From an uncultured Christensenellaceae bacterium (GTDB lineage Bacteria; Bacillota; Clostridia; Christensenellales; Borkfalkiaceae): a stretch of DNA of 17,962 bases. The position numbers were made by a program, and so were the translations under genes. The notes beneath the pieces were generated by a model that saw only the letters and a list, made by a program, of their open reading frames with translations, did not search any database and was not told the origin of the DNA. Below are positions 5,808-12,866 of the stretch, piece after piece. Every line of letters begins with the position of its first letter. Position 1 is the first letter of the stretch. The stretch spans positions 1 to 17,962 of the forward strand of contig CAJUJO010000032.1 of NCBI GenBank assembly GCA_910586675.1, written 5' to 3'.

Positions 5808-7397
5808 TCAGTTGTAAATATCGGGTAAATCGTTCAGGAAGAGCACGCAGTCGCCCGCGCCCAGCTCGTTTCCTAAAATTTCCGAAGCCGCCCCCAAAGA
5901 GGGCACGATGCGTAGTTTTTCCTGCTCCCCGCCCCCTTCGAGGTACCCCCGTCTCACGGCGAGTACGAGCGTTTCCCCCACGAGGATCACGCCGTCCAGC
6001 CCGACGAGGGAAGCGCCCAGACTTTTGTTCGCCTCCTCTTCCAGCACGCCCAGCTCAACCAGCCCCGGCGTTACGACGTACTTTTTACCGCCGAACAGTT
6101 TCAGCACGGAAACGGCGTCCCGCGCACCTTCGACGTTGGAATTATACGAATCGTCCAAGATGACGAGTCCGTTGTTTTCCGTCCTCTGCAAGCGGTGCGG
6201 CACGGGCTGAATTTCCGCGATTCCTTCGGCGATTTCCGATAAAGTCATGCCGAGCATATGCGCGAGCGCCGCCGCAAGCGCGACGTCCTGCGCCGCGTGC
6301 CTGCCGAGCAGCTTGCTCTTCACGCTTATCTTATCTTCCCCTATCCGCAAATCGAACGCGGTGCCGTCCGCCGTGCATACGACGTTTTCGGCGGCGAAGC
6401 CTTCGCCCTCCTTCCAAGCGTTTTCCGCGGAGAAGTCCTTTGCCGTCTCTCCCAGCACGCAGCCTCTTGCGGCGCGCGCGGCGAGCACGGATTTTTCCTT
6501 TTTGATGTTTTCGAGGGAACCGAACGTTTCCAAGTGCTGTTCGCAAACGCCCGTAACGACGGCATAATCGGGCTTCACCATATCGCACAGTTCGGCGATG
6601 TCGCCCGTCTTGCGCGCGCCCATTTCGGCAATAAAAATTTCGCAGTCGCACCCCTTTTCCGATACGGTGCGGGCGATGCCGATGGGCGTGTTATAAGAGG
6701 ACGGCGTATAGATAACTTTGAACTTATGCGAAAGAATTTCTGCCGCCATGTGCTTTACGCTCGTCTTGCCGTAGCTGCCCGTAATGCCGACCTTGATACA
6801 ATTGCTTTCCGCTATCTTCCGCGCCGCGCGGCGGATATAGGAGCGGTTTTTCGGCGTTTCGTAAGCCTTCATAAGAAAGTTCGCCGCAGCGAGCAGGAAA
6901 GGTAGCAGCATGGGAAGAACGCACACGGGCACGAAGCGGAAGAGAGAAACGAAATTGTTTCCGATCGCCTGCGCCGCAAACGCAAGCCCTATGCACGCGC
7001 CGAAAGCGACGGCAAAGACGACGATAAAGTAGCAGACGGTGAGCCGCATAACGCGCCCCGTGCGCTTCAACGGCACTTTGAGCGCGCTCCATGCGGAATA
7101 TTCGAAGAGCACGCACAGCCCGATAAAGGCGACGGAAGAAATCATATTGGCGTACTTCGCGCCGAGAAAGGAAAAGCACAAATCGAGAAGAGCCGTCAAC
7201 AGCGCAAGACATAGCGCGAGGAGAGAATATCTGCGCGGAAACATGTTTCCCTTCCTGCAATACCACTTGACGAGCGATTTGCCCGAATAACCGCCCTGCT
7301 GCAAAATGCCGAATAGGGAAGCCGAGCACATGGAAAGGAGCAGCGCGCACACGAGCGCGCCCGCCGCCATGGAAATGTAAAGGCTGAAATCTAACAT
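5808..7397 (-). CDS. murF: MurF-type ligase with an N-terminal membrane domain
   Basis: A 529-residue member of the Mur ligase family. Residues 204-213 are the ATP loop GITGSYGKTS. They are followed by TPSSYNTPIGIARTV, an IFIAEMGARKTGDIAEL / EQHLETFGS stretch, and the MurF-like GRHAAQDVALAAALA and ILDDSYNSN motifs, with a C-terminal domain to residue 529. MurF adds D-Ala-D-Ala to the UDP-MurNAc-tripeptide. Unusually, residues 1-200 are not the expected UDP-binding domain but about five hydrophobic segments (about 5-27, 55-77, 84-103, 118-142, 150-175). The start is set by GAGGAG eight bases before the ATG; upstream in-frame codons overlap the hydrolase gene and look non-coding. The neighbours ddl and t6A genes support a wall role. 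A different amide substrate is possible. Confidence 0.85.
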   Translation of the reverse strand: MLDFSLYISMAAGALVCALLLSMCSASLFGILQQGGYSGKSLVKWYCRKGNMFPRRYSLLALCLALLTALLDLCFSFLGAKYANMISSVAFIGLCVLFEYSAWSALKVPLKRTGRVMRLTVCYFIVVFAVAFGACIGLAFAAQAIGNNFVSLFRFVPVCVLPMLLPFLLAAANFLMKAYETPKNRSYIRRAARKIAESNCIKVGITGSYGKTSVKHMAAEILSHKFKVIYTPSSYNTPIGIARTVSEKGCDCEIFIAEMGARKTGDIAELCDMVKPDYAVVTGVCEQHLETFGSLENIKKEKSVLAARAARGCVLGETAKDFSAENAWKEGEGFAAENVVCTADGTAFDLRIGEDKISVKSKLLGRHAAQDVALAAALAHMLGMTLSEIAEGIAEIQPVPHRLQRTENNGLVILDDSYNSNVEGARDAVSVLKLFGGKKYVVTPGLVELGVLEEEANKSLGASLVGLDGVILVGETLVLAVRRGYLEGGGEQEKLRIVPSLGAASEILGNELGAGDCVLFLNDLPDIYN

Positions 7398-8095
7398 GTA
7401 AAAAACTCCTCTGCCGCCAGATTGAACGCAAGCGGATCGTCGAGATGCGCAAAGTGCCCGCTGCCCTCTAAAACGAGCAACCTGCTCCCACTCACGCACG
7501 ACGCATAAATCTGCGCGGACGATACGGGCGTATCCCTGTCGAGCGCGCCGTTCACGAAGAGCACGGGACGGGTAATTTTTGCCGCGTCCGCGCGCAGGTC
7601 TTCGTTGACGATTTTTTTATAGCTCTCCCGCATGACGGGGGTAAGCGTTTTATATTCCGCGCTGCCGAATTTCTTCTCCGCCCAGCGCGGCGCAAGCTTC
7701 TTGGCTAATTTATAGGCGCGCACGCGCATACGGTAGCGCGCCGTGCGCTTAGGGATAATGCCGGCGCAGCCGCACAGCACCGCCCTGTCGAATATCTCCC
7801 CGCGCGAAAGGCACTTGACCGCCACCCGCCCGCCGAAGGAATGGGCGACGACGTGCGGAAAGGTTATCCCCTCTTCCTTCAAGAAATTTTCCGTCCAGTC
7901 GCAGTAATCACTCACGGAATAGGGTTCTTCCAATGCGCCGCTCTGCCCGAATCCGGGAAAGTCGAACGCCGTTACGCGGTAAAAACGGGAAAAATATTCA
8001 ATCTGCGGGTAAAAGCTCTCCTTGCAGGAAAGGTAGCCGTGAAGAAACACAAGATCCTTCCCTCTTCCCTTTTGCAAAACGGAAACTTTATTCAA
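7391..8095 (-). CDS. Alpha/beta-fold hydrolase
   Basis: A 234-residue protein with the standard alpha/beta hydrolase order: the oxyanion segment HGYLSCKESF (about residues 19-28), DFPGFGQSG (45-53), the nucleophile elbow HSFGG with Ser86, an acidic residue in NGALDRD (Asp186), and the catalytic His214 in SGHFAH. A helical, basic cap lies between residues 110 and 165. It resembles small carboxylesterases and acyl hydrolases; the substrate is unknown. It starts with TTG, preceded by AAGGAG at five bases. The TTG overlaps the rimI stop as TTGA, and the gene's own end overlaps the murF start by seven bases. That makes it a tightly coupled member of the t6A-wall operon, cytoplasmic by lack of a signal peptide. 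Confidence 0.85.
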   Translation of the reverse strand: MNKVSVLQKGRGKDLVFLHGYLSCKESFYPQIEYFSRFYRVTAFDFPGFGQSGALEEPYSVSDYCDWTENFLKEEGITFPHVVAHSFGGRVAVKCLSRGEIFDRAVLCGCAGIIPKRTARYRMRVRAYKLAKKLAPRWAEKKFGSAEYKTLTPVMRESYKKIVNEDLRADAAKITRPVLFVNGALDRDTPVSSAQIYASCVSGSRLLVLEGSGHFAHLDDPLAFNLAAEEFFTC

Positions 8096-8529
8096 GCAAG
8101 CTCCTTTTTCATGACGATGGCGTCCTCCCCGTCGGGATAATAGCGGGAACGGGCGTAAACTCCCGTAAACCCGTTTTTCAGATAGAGCAGCTGCGCGGGC
8201 GCATTGGATACGCGCACTTCCAAAAACACGCGCTTTACGCCCCTTTTTTTCGCCTCCTCGAGGAGATCTTGTAAAATCTTCTGCCCGCGCCCGCACCTGC
8301 GGTACATTTCCGCCGTGGCAATCAGCTCGATTTCCGCCTCGTCCAGCGTTACGCTCATGCCGCCGTATGCGGTGATTACGCCGTCTTCTTCCAGAAGCGA
8401 GCCGAAAAACCGCCCCGAAAGGAAGGAGTCGGCGAGCGCGCGCCTGTTCCAGGGAGCGCCCGGGAAACATTCCCGCTCCAATTCCTCGATGGGTTCTATG
8501 TCCTCGAACTTCCATGCGCGGCCATTCAT
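8092..8529 (-). CDS. rimI: Ribosomal-protein S18 N-acetyltransferase-like GNAT protein
   Basis: A 145-residue GNAT acetyltransferase. RRCGRGQKILQ is the acetyl-CoA pyrophosphate loop (family pattern R/Q-x-x-G-x-G/A), followed by FLEVRVSNAPAQLLYLKNGF and a YYPDGEDAIVM end, the typical RimI C-terminal signature. RimI in E. coli acetylates the N terminus of S18. In Firmicutes the gene is regularly found next to tsaB/tsaD, as here, though its target in those bacteria is less certain. The ATG at 8529 is chosen because GGAGGAG lies eight bases upstream and it overlaps the tsaB stop as ATGA; longer in-frame readings would run deep into tsaB. Confidence 0.88.
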   Translation of the reverse strand: MNGRAWKFEDIEPIEELERECFPGAPWNRRALADSFLSGRFFGSLLEEDGVITAYGGMSVTLDEAEIELIATAEMYRRCGRGQKILQDLLEEAKKRGVKRVFLEVRVSNAPAQLLYLKNGFTGVYARSRYYPDGEDAIVMKKELA

Positions 8530-9137
8530 TTGGCGTTCTCCTCCGCCGAAGATTTCCGAATATACAGCGCCGCAAGCGCTTCCGCGGGGCAGAGCTCCCC
8601 GCGCTTTGCGAGCACGGCATTCAACAGCCCTGCGCACGGGTCTGCAAGCTTCGCGCCCGCAAAAAACGGCTCCGCCGCGACGGGCGTATACCCACTTTCC
8701 GCGATTCGCTGCGCTTCCTCCGCCGTCAGATACCGCGGTGCGAGCGCAACCGATTTATCGGCATTGTACGCGCAGGCGTAACAGCAACCGTGCCCCGCGT
8801 CTACGAGCGCGAGAAGGGGAACGTCCTTTTCAGCGTATGCAAGGGCGTCGAAAGAGGTTACCGCAAGCGCGGGCTTTTCCGCCACCGCGCACAGCCCCTT
8901 GACCGTGGAAATGCCGATTCTAATGCCCGTAAACGACCCCGCTCCGACGACGGCGGCAAAAAAATCGCAGTCCTTTACGGAAATCCGCGCGCGCGCAAAC
9001 ACGCCGTCGATTTCCCCCATAAGGCGCACGGAATGCTGCATAGCGCAGTCCGACAGATCGCTTTTGAAGATTTCGCCGTCCCGATAAGCGACGACACACA
9101 GCCGCTTCCCGCTCGTATCGATTGCAAGAAAATTCAA
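8526..9137 (-). CDS. tsaB: tRNA t6A37 synthesis protein TsaB
   Basis: The non-catalytic partner of TsaD in threonylcarbamoyl-adenosine (t6A37) formation on ANN-decoding tRNAs. The 203-residue protein has the actin-like ASKHA fold signature: an N-terminal FLAIDTSGKRL, a QHS...L segment and VVGAGSFTGIRIGISTVKGL (about residues 64-83), the best conserved TsaB block. It is somewhat shorter than the usual 220-230 residues, mostly in the C-terminal half. It starts with TTG, overlapping the tsaE stop as TTGA, with GGAAG upstream. tsaD is not in the window. Confidence 0.92.
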   Translation of the reverse strand: MNFLAIDTSGKRLCVVAYRDGEIFKSDLSDCAMQHSVRLMGEIDGVFARARISVKDCDFFAAVVGAGSFTGIRIGISTVKGLCAVAEKPALAVTSFDALAYAEKDVPLLALVDAGHGCCYACAYNADKSVALAPRYLTAEEAQRIAESGYTPVAAEPFFAGAKLADPCAGLLNAVLAKRGELCPAEALAALYIRKSSAEENAK

Positions 9138-9535
9138 TATTCTATCTTCCTTTCCCCTTCGCCGAGCTTTACGACGGTGATTTTTTTACAGCCGTCGGGC
9201 AGAAGCCCCGCGATATTTTCGCTCCATTCGACGAGGCAGATCCCGCCCGCGTCGAAATAATCGGCAAAGCCGAGCTCTTCCGCCTGCCGCTCCGATTCGA
9301 TGCGGTAACAGTCGAAGTGAAAGAGCCTGCCCTCGTAGCTATTGATATAGGCGTAGGTGGGGCTCGTAACCTCTTCCGCAATACCGAGCCCGCGCGCGAT
9401 ACCTTTGGCAATCGACGTCTTACCCGCGCCCATTTCCCCTATTAGGAGAACGGTATCCCCCGCGCGGAGGGTCTTTGCGTAATGTTCCGCCCATTGCGCC
9501 GTGCTATTTTCCGACGCGGAGATGAATTCAGCCAT
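9134..9535 (-). CDS. tsaE: tRNA t6A37 synthesis ATPase TsaE
   Basis: The ATPase that drives the TsaBD cycle in t6A formation. A 133-residue protein from the preferred ATG at 9535, with the Walker A GEMGAGKT at 33-40, then TSPTYAYINSY, LFHFDCYR and LVEWSENI, all TsaE hallmarks. An in-frame ATG at 9553 would add six residues. I prefer 9535 because MAEF matches a typical N terminus and because a good promoter (-10 at 9547-9542) would place the transcript start at about the A of this ATG. Neither start has a Shine-Dalgarno, so translation is probably leaderless. The start codon lies within one arm of a 40-bp palindrome. First gene of tsaE-tsaB-rimI-hydrolase-murF. Confidence 0.9.
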   Translation of the reverse strand: MAEFISASENSTAQWAEHYAKTLRAGDTVLLIGEMGAGKTSIAKGIARGLGIAEEVTSPTYAYINSYEGRLFHFDCYRIESERQAEELGFADYFDAGGICLVEWSENIAGLLPDGCKKITVVKLGEGERKIEY

Positions 9536-9564
9536 ATGCGTATTATACCGCATACGGCTGAATT
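9525..9564. promoter_or_regulatory. 40-bp near-perfect palindrome over the tsaE start
   Basis: Sixteen-base arms (9525-9540 and 9549-9564) match at 15 of 16 positions around an 8-base centre. The centre holds most of the tsaE -10 box, one arm holds the first codons of tsaE, and the other holds the promoter spacer. It could be an operator for a dimeric regulator, or in a read-through RNA from ribU a stable hairpin that hides the tsaE start codon. No T-run follows, so it is not a terminator. Confidence 0.75.
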
Positions 9565-9570
9565 TTGCAA
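9542..9570 (-). promoter_or_regulatory. Promoter of the tsaE operon
   Basis: TTGCAA (9570-9565), a 17-bp spacer and TATAAT (9547-9542) on the minus strand, the same -35/-10 pair as the icd promoter. Only six bases separate the -10 from the ATG at 9535, implying a leaderless message. Confidence 0.8.
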
Positions 9571-9586
9571 GAATTTATTAAGAATT

Positions 9587-10345
9587 TTACTCTTTTTCGG
9601 GCGGGTTTTCCTCCGCGGCGGCAATCTCCGCTTGCGGCGCTGTGCCCGATTTTTTCTCCGCACGGGCGCGCTTTGCCGCCGCCATTTTTTTATCGAACTT
9701 TTCCGAAGTCATCTTGATAAAGCGGGAAAGCGGCTTATAGATAAAGAACACTACGACGCTGATGGAAACGCTCTTGATGATATTGAAGTAAATGACGAAC
9801 GGCCACAGCTGATGAAACATTTCCACGCCGTCGAAGTGCGCCAGCGCGCCGAAGAAAGGGAAATTTATATAACGGTTGACGATAAGGCTTATTCCGATCT
9901 GCACGGCGGAAGCGATCACGAGAAACACGGTAACCCACTTCCTGCCCTTCAAAAAGCGGTAACCGACCGCGGGCACGATGACATATGCCGTAGACATGAT
10001 AAAATTGGCGACTTCGCCTACGCCGAACGTCGAAGAATCGGCAAAACTCAAAAGCTCTTTGATGCCGATGGAAACGACGGCTTCGACCGGCCCGAAAATA
10101 AATCCTTCGATCAGAAAAAAAATGTTGGCAAAGTCAAGTTTCAGAAAATTCGCCTGCGGAAATATGGGGAACTCCAAAAAGGTTACGACGTACGCAAGCG
10201 CCGTAAACACCGCCATATAGGCGATGCGGGGCGCCGTAAAGTGCGAACGGAATACGTCTTTCACGCGCGCCGACTTCTTCGCCTTGGGCGCATCCTGCGC
10301 CTCGGCGGGTTCCGCCGCTTGCGCGGCAATGCTGTTTTCTTCCAT
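9587..10345 (-). CDS. ribU: RibU, riboflavin-specific S component of an ECF transporter
   Basis: The membrane substrate-binding subunit that brings in riboflavin together with a shared EcfA/EcfA'/EcfT energy module (not in this window). The 252-residue protein has about six hydrophobic segments between residues 38 and 210 and the RibU-like block LDFANIFFLIEGFIFGPVEA with GIKELL. Assignment to riboflavin is strongly supported by the FMN riboswitch in its leader. It is longer than usual (about 190-200 residues) through an Ala/Glu/Lys-rich N-terminal extension (1-37) and a charged Ala/Glu/Lys-rich C-terminal tail (about 213-252), both probably cytoplasmic and of unknown role. GGAGG lies before the ATG. 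Confidence 0.92.
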   Translation of the reverse strand: MEENSIAAQAAEPAEAQDAPKAKKSARVKDVFRSHFTAPRIAYMAVFTALAYVVTFLEFPIFPQANFLKLDFANIFFLIEGFIFGPVEAVVSIGIKELLSFADSSTFGVGEVANFIMSTAYVIVPAVGYRFLKGRKWVTVFLVIASAVQIGISLIVNRYINFPFFGALAHFDGVEMFHQLWPFVIYFNIIKSVSISVVVFFIYKPLSRFIKMTSEKFDKKMAAAKRARAEKKSGTAPQAEIAAAEENPPEKE

Positions 10346-10389
10346 AGAGATACCTCCGAAAAATTATACTCATCGGATATTCTCCGCAC

Positions 10390-10420
10390 AAAAAAATGCG
10401 CCCCGCCAAATCGGGGCGCA
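10390..10420 (-). terminator. Riboswitch-controlled terminator in the ribU leader
   Basis: A perfect 9-bp GC-rich stem (10112-equivalent arms at 10112+8 to 10420 and 10397-10405, loop 10406-10411) is followed on the minus strand by seven U (10396-10390). It lies between the FMN aptamer and the ribU ribosome-binding site, the normal place for the OFF-state terminator. The right arm on the plus strand is 10412-10420. Confidence 0.85.
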
Positions 10421-10442
10421 CGAAAAGCACGCATAAAAACCG

Positions 10443-10551
10443 TTCTTTTTCCATCCGGACTATACCGTCGGTTCGGGAATTGCACCCGATCGGGAGCCGA
10501 AGCTCTTCGCAGACTTTACTGCCGGTGAGGAATCGCACCTCGCCCCAAAGA
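10443..10551 (-). promoter_or_regulatory. FMN riboswitch (RFN element)
   Basis: Read on the minus strand, this region carries the conserved RFN landmarks in order: GGGGCGAGGTG, ATTCCTCACCGGCAGTAAA, a variable arm, GGGTGCAATTCCCGAACCGA, then GGTATAGTCCGGATGG with a purine-rich closing strand. The aptamer binds FMN and, with the terminator at 10390-10420, should lower ribU transcription when flavin is plentiful. Confidence 0.95.
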
Positions 10552-10567
10552 ATATTCGATTGCAAAC

Positions 10568-10596
10568 ATTATACTACTTCCGCTTTGCAAACGCAA
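10568..10596 (-). promoter_or_regulatory. Promoter of the FMN riboswitch-ribU unit
   Basis: TTGCGT (10596-10591), a 17-bp spacer and TATAAT (10573-10568) on the minus strand. The start would be near 10561, about ten bases before the aptamer, in the gap after glyA. ribU is thus independent of glyA. Confidence 0.75.
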
Positions 10597-10625
10597 GCGT
10601 TTTATGACATAATTTTTTTGCTACG

Positions 10626-11876
10626 TTATAAAACATCGTTTGCGTAAATGGGGAATTTTTCGCAAAGCGCCGCGACCTTTTCGGAGACGCCCTTCACCGC
10701 CTCCTCCCTGCCGCGAATAACGTCGGTAACGAGGTCGGCGATTTCCGAAGCTTCCGCCTCCTTCATTCCGCGGGAGGTAACCGCGGGCGTGCCGATGCGA
10801 ACGCCGCTCGTAATGAACGGGGAAGTCGTTTCAAAGGGAATGGTGTTTTTGTTCGCCGTGATGTGCGCTCTGTCAAGAAGGGCTTCCAGCTCCTTGCCCG
10901 TCATGCTCTCCTTGCGCAAATCGACGAGCATGAGGTGGTTGTCCGTGCCGCCCGAAACGAGCTTCACGCCGTTTTCCGTAAACCGCTTCGCCATCGCCGC
11001 GGCGTTCTTCACGACCTGCGCCTGATAGGCTTTGAATGCGGGGGAAAGCGCTTCCTTGAACGCGACGGCTTTTGCTGCGATGACGTGCATCAAAGGACCG
11101 CCTTGCGTTCCGGGGAAGATCGCCTTGTCGATCGTCTTCCCGTACTGCTCCTTGCACATGATGGCGCCGCCGCGCGGTCCGCGCAGCGTCTTGTGCGTGG
11201 TCGTGGTAACGAAATCGGCGTACGGCACGGGCGAAGGATGCAGCCCCGCCGCGACCAAACCGGCAATATGCGCAATGTCCACCATCATGAGCGCGCCGAC
11301 TTTATCGCAGATTTCGCGGATGCGCTTGAAATCAATGATGCGGGGATAAGCGCTCGCGCCCGAAACGATAAGTTTCGGCTTGCATTCCAACGCGATTTTT
11401 TCCATCTCGTCATAGTCTATGGTTTCCGTCTCTTCCGAAACGCCGTAGGGAACAATATTGAAATAGGTGCCCGAAATGTTGACGGGCGAGCCGTGCGTGA
11501 GATGCCCGCCGTGAGAAAGATTCATTCCCATAATGGTATCGCCCGGTTTGAGCACGGCAAAATAAACGGCGAAATTCGCCTGCGCGCCGCTGTGCGGCTG
11601 CACGTTGCAGTATTCGCAGCCGAAAATTTCCTTTAACCGGTTTCTTGCGAGGTCTTCCGCAATATCCACGAATTCGCAACCGCCGTAATAGCGCTTGCCG
11701 GGATACCCTTCCGCGTACTTGTTGGTGAAATGGCTGCCCATCGCCGCCATAACGGCGGGAGATACGATATTCTCGCTCGCAATGAGTTCGAGATTGCCGC
11801 GCTGACGGGCAAGCTCTTTTTCCATTGCGCCGTAAAGTTCGGGGTCGGTCTGTTTGATGCAAGATAAATCGATCAT
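10626..11876 (-). CDS. glyA: Serine hydroxymethyltransferase
   Basis: Cytoplasmic PLP enzyme interconverting serine plus tetrahydrofolate with glycine plus methylene-tetrahydrofolate, the main one-carbon source. It is 416 residues from the ATG at 11876, normal for bacterial SHMT. Clear motifs are LELIASENIVSP (29-40), YAEGYPGKRYYGG (54-66), PHSGAQAN (94-101), VDIAHIAGLVAAG (199-211), and the PLP lysine K229 in TTTTHKTLRGPRGG. GGGAG precedes the ATG and a promoter lies 44-73 bases upstream. Longer in-frame readings extend backwards across recO and are non-coding. Confidence 0.96.
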   Translation of the reverse strand: MIDLSCIKQTDPELYGAMEKELARQRGNLELIASENIVSPAVMAAMGSHFTNKYAEGYPGKRYYGGCEFVDIAEDLARNRLKEIFGCEYCNVQPHSGAQANFAVYFAVLKPGDTIMGMNLSHGGHLTHGSPVNISGTYFNIVPYGVSEETETIDYDEMEKIALECKPKLIVSGASAYPRIIDFKRIREICDKVGALMMVDIAHIAGLVAAGLHPSPVPYADFVTTTTHKTLRGPRGGAIMCKEQYGKTIDKAIFPGTQGGPLMHVIAAKAVAFKEALSPAFKAYQAQVVKNAAAMAKRFTENGVKLVSGGTDNHLMLVDLRKESMTGKELEALLDRAHITANKNTIPFETTSPFITSGVRIGTPAVTSRGMKEAEASEIADLVTDVIRGREEAVKGVSEKVAALCEKFPIYANDVL

Positions 11877-11919
11877 ATTATCACTCCCGGCGGCTTTTTC
11901 TCGTCCGCCGCCCGATTCC

Positions 11920-11949
11920 ATTATATCATAAACGCTCGTAAAATGGCAA
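11920..11949 (-). promoter_or_regulatory. Promoter of glyA
   Basis: TTGCCA (11949-11944), an 18-bp spacer and TATAAT (11925-11920) on the minus strand. The leader of about 37 bases holds a GC stem (11889-11894 with 11907-11912) ending right at the GGGAG ribosome-binding site, which might modulate translation. Confidence 0.75.
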
Positions 11950-11950
11950 G

Positions 11951-11980
11951 AAAAAAATCTTTCCGCAGGGAAAAGATTTA
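11951..11980 (-). terminator. Terminator of the yqfC-recO operon, overlapping the recO stop
   Basis: An imperfect 10-11-bp stem (11979-11969 with 11964-11955, one bulged base) has a gcag-type loop and is followed by a T-run on the minus strand (11957-11951). The stem begins within the recO stop codon. Confidence 0.75.
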
Positions 11981-12682
11981 TAACAGTTTTAAGAGTTCGG
12001 AAATGGAAGAGATCTCTTGTTCCGTCTGATAGGAAAAATACGCGCCGAGCAGGCGCAAAGCGCGCTTTTCTCCGTCGGGCGAGGTCTGCCCCGTTCCGCT
12101 CTCCGCGGCGCGGAGCGCGCAAAGCGTTACCTCGCTCGCAGGCGTTCCCACGGCGCATTCGGCGCAGAAAAAGGAGCCGCTCGCAAAGTCGAAAAACAGC
12201 TTGCCCGAAAGCGCTTTTCCGCATGCCGCGCAGTCTTCCGTAAGGACGGGATATCCTGCCAAGCGGAGCGCCGTAAGCAAAAAGCGAATAAGAGCGCGCG
12301 GCACGCTCCCGCCGCACATTTCGCCGAGCGCGGTTATCGCCGCAACGAGAAGCGCGCCCGCCTGCATACCCTCGAATACGAGCGCGTCGCACGCCTCGCA
12401 CACGCACGCCGCAGCATAGTAAGCGGTTACGTCCTCTCTGAGGGGATAAAATCCGTCGTGCAAGGAAGCGGAAATCACAGTGTACCGCTCGCCTCGGCCG
12501 GACAAAACGTATTCGGCAAAACAAAAAGGCTGCGCCGCAAATTTTAATTTGGCGCCCGCCTTTTTTACCCCTTTCATTCCTACGCCGATCTTGCCGCGCT
12601 CGGCAGTCAGAAGGGTAACCATTTTATCGTTTTCACCGTAATCGACCGCCCGCAGCAGGAGCGCGTCCGCCTTGAATTCCAT
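11978..12682 (-). CDS. recO: DNA repair protein RecO
   Basis: Acts with RecR/RecF in loading RecA and annealing SSB-coated single strands. The 234-residue protein has an N-terminal OB fold (about 1-78, with ALLLRAVDYGENDKMVTLLT and GKIGVGMKGVKK), a helical core, and a zinc site of C151-x2-C154 and C173-x2-C176. The arrangement era-recO is standard in Firmicutes. A GGGAAAAG sequence precedes the ATG. Last gene of its operon. Confidence 0.93.
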   Translation of the reverse strand: MEFKADALLLRAVDYGENDKMVTLLTAERGKIGVGMKGVKKAGAKLKFAAQPFCFAEYVLSGRGERYTVISASLHDGFYPLREDVTAYYAAACVCEACDALVFEGMQAGALLVAAITALGEMCGGSVPRALIRFLLTALRLAGYPVLTEDCAACGKALSGKLFFDFASGSFFCAECAVGTPASEVTLCALRAAESGTGQTSPDGEKRALRLLGAYFSYQTEQEISSISELLKLL

Positions 12683-12712
12683 GACTTTTCCCGTTTGTAG
12701 ATTTTTCGCGTT

Positions 12713-12817
12713 TTACCCCTTCAACTGTTTATAGAGCATATAGTAGGTAAAATTGCCCGTCTTTTCAAACATGTCCCAAGCAAGTTCGCAAGCGTCTTTG
12801 CCTTGTTTTTCCCGCAT
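12713..12817 (-). CDS. yqzL: YqzL-family small protein
   Basis: A 34-residue protein between era and recO, too short for most gene-finders. Its second half, WDMFEKTGNFTYYMLYKQLKG, matches the YqzL pattern (W-x-x-F-E-x-T-G-x-x-x-Y-Y-x-L-Y-K), and this gene sits at the same place in Bacillus and many Clostridia. The N-terminal twelve residues MREKQGKDACEL are an extension relative to the minimal form. GGAGG lies seven bases before the ATG. Function is unknown in the family. Confidence 0.85.
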   Translation of the reverse strand: MREKQGKDACELAWDMFEKTGNFTYYMLYKQLKG

Positions 12818-12866
12818 GACCGCCCTCCGAAAGCAGTATGGGAAGATAATTCCGTTTTATGCGCCG

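Noticed and set aside
8096..8620. Hydrolase extended upstream as a fusion with a further domain
   Set aside because: The extra residues are a shadow of rimI and tsaB in another frame. A TTG with AAGGAG at 8095 gives a complete alpha/beta hydrolase.
11889..11912. Possible riboswitch in the glyA leader
   Set aside because: Only a single 6-bp stem is present in a leader of under 40 bases. There is no room for a glycine, SAM or THF aptamer and no such motifs are seen.
11877..12524. N-terminal extension of glyA by more than 200 codons
   Set aside because: It runs backwards through the glyA promoter, the recO terminator and recO itself. SHMT of normal length starts at 11876 with a Shine-Dalgarno.
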